Source: RGIG1995 sp045126815 (GTDB lineage: Bacteria; Bacillota; Clostridia; Oscillospirales; CAG-272). From it: a DNA stretch of 7,536 nucleotides. The position numbers were made by a program, and so were the translations under genes. Positions 4,156 to 7,536 of the stretch are shown here, piece after piece. The stretch covers positions 1 through 7,536 of the forward strand of contig JBGVPD010000087.1 of assembly GCA_045126815.1 (NCBI GenBank), given 5' to 3'. Under the pieces are notes generated by a model, which did no database searches, was not told the DNA's origin, and saw nothing but the letters and a program-made list of their open reading frames with translations. The first letter of the stretch is position 1. Each line of letters starts with the position of its first letter.

Positions 4156-6000
4156 ATGATAGACAACAAAAAAACAAATTCTCGTTTTTTAAATATAACC
4201 ATACTCAAGACAGTTGGAGTTATGCTAATCATTCTCTTGGCAATTATCCTGTTATGGCACGGTAATGCAAACAGTATGCAAGCTATACCTGCTATGACAG
4301 CGGGGGTGTATTTTGATGGAGAATACCAAATTGCCGATGGTGAATGGCAAAAAATTGTAAAAGGAAAACATATACCTTCCACAGAGGGAGACGTAACTTT
4401 GCGAGGCAATTTTCATATGTTGGCACCTGATGGTGAGTATGTTGGAATTTATAGTGGAGAAACACCAATTGCGCTTTATACAGATCATATTAATTTGACT
4501 ATTTATGAAGGGAAAAACGAACCCTTTGTACTTGATACCGAGAATCCTTTGTTTGGCGATTCTGCTTGCGGTGCTGTCTGGGATGCTTATACTATTACAA
4601 GTGAGCAGCCGCTTGAAATTCTTATTCATAACCCACATGAGTTTGGAAACGAAACCGCTATTGATAAATTGCTGTCTAATACTGCTATTTGGACGGGTAT
4701 TGAGTTTGAAAAAGGGGTAATGGAGCAGGGCAAAACGCAAAGAGATATCGGCCTTTTGTTTATGATTATTTCTTTGTTGTTCTTGGGAACCGCTTTGTTC
4801 TCAACGCTTATACATATAAAAAGCAGTAATATTATTTGGCTGCTCGGTATTGTAATTTTGTTCGCCGGTACATATCTCACATATAGTGTTGATAGCATTT
4901 CGTTATGGAGCGAATCGGTTGTATCAAACACCACCATATTAGGTTGCTCTATGATATTTTATATGTTATTTTTGGCGATTGCACTTACCCATTTTTTAAA
5001 AACAACTAAAACAGTCGGAACGATTACAACTGTTGTTTTGGGAATTGTTGATACTGTATTTTTGGTTTTGCCTATTGCGACTGATATGTTGTTCTACGAC
5101 ACTTGGCTTTATTGGGTTGCTGCACAAATTCTTGCAAATATCATTTTGATCGGTTGCCAAATAAAAGAGTTTTTTGCAACAAAGGAAAAAGGACGTTTTC
5201 TTCATATCGGCTCAATTTTACCGTTTATTTCATTCGTTGTTGACGTTGTTATGATTGATATTGGGTTCTGGAATAATGCAATGTCCTCTAAATATGTTTT
5301 CGTTGTTTTCTTTATTGCGGCAATGATTGTGGTGCTTAGAATTATACCAAATAGTATCAATGCAGTTACAAAAGCAAAAGAATTGGAAACCGAAAAAATC
5401 GCATTAAATGCTCAGCTTACCGAAAGCAGAGTTTCCACGATGATGAGTCAGATTCGCCCCCACTTTATTTATAATACACTTGGAAGCATTGAGCAGCTTT
5501 GTAGCATAGATCCTAAAAAAGCAGGAGATCTGGTACATAATTTTGCGAAATATCTGCGCGGTAATTTCGGAGAACTGGATAACCCCAAGCCTATCTTAAT
5601 GTCGCAAGAAATGGAGCATGTGCGTCATTACATTAGTATTGAAAATGTGCGTTTTCCGGATATGACCTTCTCTTTTGAAATGAATTCGGACGATTTCCAT
5701 ATTCCCGCGCTTACTATTCAGCCAATCGTAGAAAATGCCATTAAGCACGGTCTTATGAAATTACAAAAAGGTGGAACAATCCGCGTTGTGTCTTATGAAA
5801 CCGACATACACTACTGCGTTTCGGTAGAGGATGACGGCGTTGGATTTGATACAAGCGTTTTGCTTGACGAAAGAAAACACGTTGGTATCCGCAATATTCG
5901 AGGAAGACTTGAGGCAATGGTAAACGGCACTCTGCAAATAGAAAGCACAGAGGGTGTTGGAACTAAGGTGCTGATTCAAATTCCAAAGGAGGTGGCCTAA
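4156..6000 (+). CDS. Membrane sensor histidine kinase, LytS/YehU-type (His_kinase family) with 7TMR-DISM-like sensor
   Basis: The 614-residue kinase begins with a membrane anchor (about 17-35), then an extracellular region of about 160 residues (36-196, beta-rich, resembling a DISM extracellular domain), then about seven hydrophobic segments near 197-218, 226-243, 261-280, 287-306, 318-337, 350-370 and 380-397. A short coiled linker (about 402-425) leads to the kinase core. The core has the His_kinase-family H-box QIRPHFIYNTL with phospho-acceptor His436, the N-box PIVENAIKHG (Asn527), DDGVGF (Asp560) and a final glycine-rich GVGTKVLIQIP. It should autophosphorylate and pass phosphate to the regulator encoded next, whose ATG overlaps this stop by one base. 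The start is supported by GAGGTAG (4144-4150). The ligand is unknown; DISM sensors are thought to bind carbohydrates or other small molecules. All catalytic residues are present. Confidence 0.88.
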   Translation: MIDNKKTNSRFLNITILKTVGVMLIILLAIILLWHGNANSMQAIPAMTAGVYFDGEYQIADGEWQKIVKGKHIPSTEGDVTLRGNFHMLAPDGEYVGIYSGETPIALYTDHINLTIYEGKNEPFVLDTENPLFGDSACGAVWDAYTITSEQPLEILIHNPHEFGNETAIDKLLSNTAIWTGIEFEKGVMEQGKTQRDIGLLFMIISLLFLGTALFSTLIHIKSSNIIWLLGIVILFAGTYLTYSVDSISLWSESVVSNTTILGCSMIFYMLFLAIALTHFLKTTKTVGTITTVVLGIVDTVFLVLPIATDMLFYDTWLYWVAAQILANIILIGCQIKEFFATKEKGRFLHIGSILPFISFVVDVVMIDIGFWNNAMSSKYVFVVFFIAAMIVVLRIIPNSINAVTKAKELETEKIALNAQLTESRVSTMMSQIRPHFIYNTLGSIEQLCSIDPKKAGDLVHNFAKYLRGNFGELDNPKPILMSQEMEHVRHYISIENVRFPDMTFSFEMNSDDFHIPALTIQPIVENAIKHGLMKLQKGGTIRVVSYETDIHYCVSVEDDGVGFDTSVLLDERKHVGIRNIRGRLEAMVNGTLQIESTEGVGTKVLIQIPKEVA

Positions 6001-6779
6001 TGATTGCGATAGCAGTTGATGATGAAATATTGATGCTCGGCGCATTGGTGGCGGCAGTTAAAGCGTCACCTGATATCTCGGAAGTTACACAGTTTTCCGA
6101 TTGTGAAGAAGCTCTTGAATTTGTAAAAGACAATCCGGTGGATATTGCCTTTTTAGACATCAATATGCGTGGCATGGGCGGACTTGCCCTTGCGGAGAAG
6201 ATTCGGATTGCTTGCCCCGATTGCAAAATCGTATTTTGCACAGGCTATGAGGAATATGCGATACCCGCATTTAAGCTCCACGCTTCCGGTTATTTGATGA
6301 AACCTGTATCGGCAAAAGACGTACAAGTAGAGATTGATAACATACAGGGCATTCGTCAAAGAGAAAAGCCACTTACCGTAAAATGCTTTGGCCATTTTGA
6401 GGTCTATGCAAATGGCGAAAAGTTAAACTTTAAGCGTTCAAAAACCAAAGAACTATTTGCCTTTTTGATTGACCGAAACGGTGCAGGCGTTACGGTTGCT
6501 GAAATTGGGGTTGCGCTTTGGGATAATGACGAAGAGGAAAAGAACCAAAACTATATCCATCAATTATTCCGTGATTTGCGCCAAACTCTTGATGCGATTG
6601 GAGTGGAGGAAATTTTCAAAAGAAACAACTATCTCTATTCTATAAACCCCGACAAAATTGATTGTGATTATTTTAATTACTTAAAATTCGGAAAACCCGA
6701 ATTTATCGGCGAGTATATGTCCCAGTACAGTTGGGCAGAAGAAACTTGCGGATTGCTATGGGAGAAAAAATCTAAATAA
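6000..6779 (+). CDS. Response regulator, receiver plus SARP/OmpR-like winged-helix DNA-binding domain
   Basis: The 259-residue cytoplasmic regulator has a receiver domain at 1-118 with the acidic pair in VDDE (Asp7, Asp8), phospho-acceptor Asp53 in FLDINM, Thr81 and Lys101 in MKPVS. A winged-helix domain follows at about 125-215: VKCFGHFEVYANGEKLNF, then RSKTKELFAFLIDRNG and QNYIHQLFRDLRQTL, typical of SAPR/COG3947-type regulators. The bacterial transcriptional activation domain that usually follows is essentially missing: only about 45 residues remain. The start overlaps the kinase stop (TAATG at 5998-6002) behind a strong AAAGGAGGTG (5985-5994) inside the kinase gene, so the two are translated as a pair. 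It is the likely phosphorylation partner of the kinase and may bind the divergent promoter region upstream. A terminator follows closely. Confidence 0.88.
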   Translation: MIAIAVDDEILMLGALVAAVKASPDISEVTQFSDCEEALEFVKDNPVDIAFLDINMRGMGGLALAEKIRIACPDCKIVFCTGYEEYAIPAFKLHASGYLMKPVSAKDVQVEIDNIQGIRQREKPLTVKCFGHFEVYANGEKLNFKRSKTKELFAFLIDRNGAGVTVAEIGVALWDNDEEEKNQNYIHQLFRDLRQTLDAIGVEEIFKRNNYLYSINPDKIDCDYFNYLKFGKPEFIGEYMSQYSWAEETCGLLWEKKSK

Positions 6780-6788
6780 CGAACTTAG

Positions 6789-6820
6789 AAAAAGCCGTCA
6801 ATTTGACGGCTTTTTTGTTT
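6789..6820 (+). terminator. Rho-independent terminator of the two-component operon
   Basis: A 12-bp stem, AAAAAGCCGTCA (6789-6800) with TGACGGCTTTTT (6804-6815), with a three-base loop and a T-rich tail to 6820. It begins ten bases after the regulator stop and closes the kinase-regulator unit. The A-rich left arm makes it potentially usable on both strands. Confidence 0.92.
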
Positions 6821-6834
6821 TATTTGTAAGAAGT

Positions 6835-6863
6835 TTGTCATACCTATAATAATATAATATATA
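6835..6863 (+). promoter_or_regulatory. Candidate promoter of the right-edge gene
   Basis: TTGTCA (6835-6840) lies 17 bp before TATATA (6858-6863). Other TATAAT hexamers (6845-6850, 6853-6858) have poorer -35 partners, so the exact -10 is uncertain in this AT-only stretch. ACCTAT (6842-6847) and ATAGGT (6871-6876) form an inverted repeat around the -10 that might be an operator. Confidence 0.45.
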
Positions 6864-6908
6864 AGTTAAAATAGGTTTATTATATTTTTTTGTTTTGAGG
6901 AGGTAGAA

Positions 6909-7536
6909 ATGACAGATAAAAATACACCAAAGATTTTTGAGTTTCTACTCTCTAACACGAACATTGAGAAGCCCGATATTTTAAAAACCTCAGATGGTTT
7001 TTATATGGTGAATCGATCCATATCAAACATACTTTCATCGAAAGATATTTTTGATTTCCCCGATTCAATTGGAGAAAGACTGGGGTGCGATCGCTTTTTT
7101 GACGACTGGTTTTTATACGCCGTTCCTAACGAAAATGATTATACATATAGTCTGCTAAAGCTAAGGGAGCAGGAACACGATGCCGAAAATGGCTCTCCTG
7201 CCGATGGTGATACACCGGGAGTGACAATATCCTTTATTTCTTTCGATTGCGAGATATTGACGAACTGCCTTGCAGACCCTACGGATGAAAACAGAAAGAA
7301 ATTGAACTGTGAAATAAATCGTGTTGTAGCTTATAGAGGTCAGAGTCATCATAAAGCTCTTAAAAGATATTTTAAAAATCCCATGTCTGAAGGTGCTTAC
7401 CTTGTGGCTGATACATACATAAAGACGATTGCCTCCTATGCTGAGGATGGAGTTTTGGGTGTTCCGGAGTTTTATAAAGAAATTGTTCAGCAGAGCATCT
7501 CATATAAAAATTCTTCAAAGTTTGCAAGGCTTCCTC
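6909..7536 (+). CDS. Unrecognised protein, 5' part (open at the window end)
   Basis: An uninterrupted frame of 209 codons starts at ATG 6909 behind a strong GAGGAGGT (6897-6904) and runs off the right edge. I do not recognise the family. The visible part is soluble, with no signal peptide or membrane segment. It starts MTDKNTPKIFEFLLSN, has an aromatic cluster FFDDWFLYAVP (63-73), a glycine-, proline- and acid-rich linker (about 88-104), a hydrophobic strand VTISFISFDCEIL (105-117), and a helical segment with a basic stretch SHHKALKRYFKNP (146-158). Codon use looks like that of the neighbours. It lies on the same strand as the two-component operon but after that operon's terminator and with its own AT-rich promoter region, so it is probably a separate unit. 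The missing C-terminal part would be needed to assign it. Confidence 0.7.
   Translation, partial: MTDKNTPKIFEFLLSNTNIEKPDILKTSDGFYMVNRSISNILSSKDIFDFPDSIGERLGCDRFFDDWFLYAVPNENDYTYSLLKLREQEHDAENGSPADGDTPGVTISFISFDCEILTNCLADPTDENRKKLNCEINRVVAYRGQSHHKALKRYFKNPMSEGAYLVADTYIKTIASYAEDGVLGVPEFYKEIVQQSISYKNSSKFARLP

Noticed and set aside
4252..4740. A 162-codon open frame on the minus strand inside the kinase gene
   Set aside because: It lies fully inside a well-supported kinase coding region, has no ribosome binding site or family resemblance, and its sequence is low-complexity antisense.
1..7536. CRISPR arrays, tRNA or rRNA genes
   Set aside because: I saw no regularly spaced repeats, no tRNA cloverleaf with a T-loop motif and no rRNA-like sequence on either strand.

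Overview
The window looks like chromosome from a low-GC Gram-positive anaerobe, most likely a gut Clostridia (Oscillospiraceae or Lachnospiraceae type). The grounds are AT-rich intergenic DNA, strong AGGAGG-type ribosome binding sites, hairpin plus T-tract terminators, a TnpV-family protein typical of clostridial mobile elements, and a LytS-type sensor kinase paired with a SARP-like regulator. This placement is by protein style only; there is no rRNA marker here.

Layout. (1) 1-296: 3' end of an ABC transporter ATPase of the TrpXY-associated type, closed by a terminator. (2) 406-1458: complete nagA (N-acetylglucosamine-6-phosphate deacetylase) with its own near-consensus promoter and a very short leader. 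(3) About 1464-2596: an accessory module. It has a possible leader-peptide attenuator (25-codon ORF whose stop lies in a terminator loop), then three tightly spaced genes: a DUF6809-like protein, a 61-residue unknown protein and TnpV, closed by a terminator. No recombinase is present, so this looks like a passenger or remnant of a conjugative or mobilizable element. The DNA right after nagA resembles one arm of a terminator whose partner arm is missing, which may mark the left junction. (4) 2655-3917 on the minus strand: a CoA-dependent acyltransferase of the condensation/alcohol-acetyltransferase superfamily. (5) 4156-6779: a two-component system, a membrane kinase with an extracellular domain and about seven membrane segments, and a receiver-winged-helix regulator overlapping it by one base. 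(6) 6909 to the window end: the start of an unrecognised gene, open at the right edge.

How the parts may work together. The acyltransferase and the kinase are transcribed divergently from a 238-bp intergenic region with a good promoter on each strand and a direct repeat (GATATT, 13-bp period) between them. The simplest inference is that the response regulator controls its own operon and/or the acyltransferase in response to an extracellular signal. The unknown gene after the regulator has its own promoter region and lies beyond a strong terminator, so it is probably a separate unit.

I did not find an obviously new defence or catalytic system. The items most worth a second look are the attenuator-like leader with its small operon, the possible split nagA terminator, the divergent acyltransferase/sensor pair, and the unrecognised gene at the right edge.
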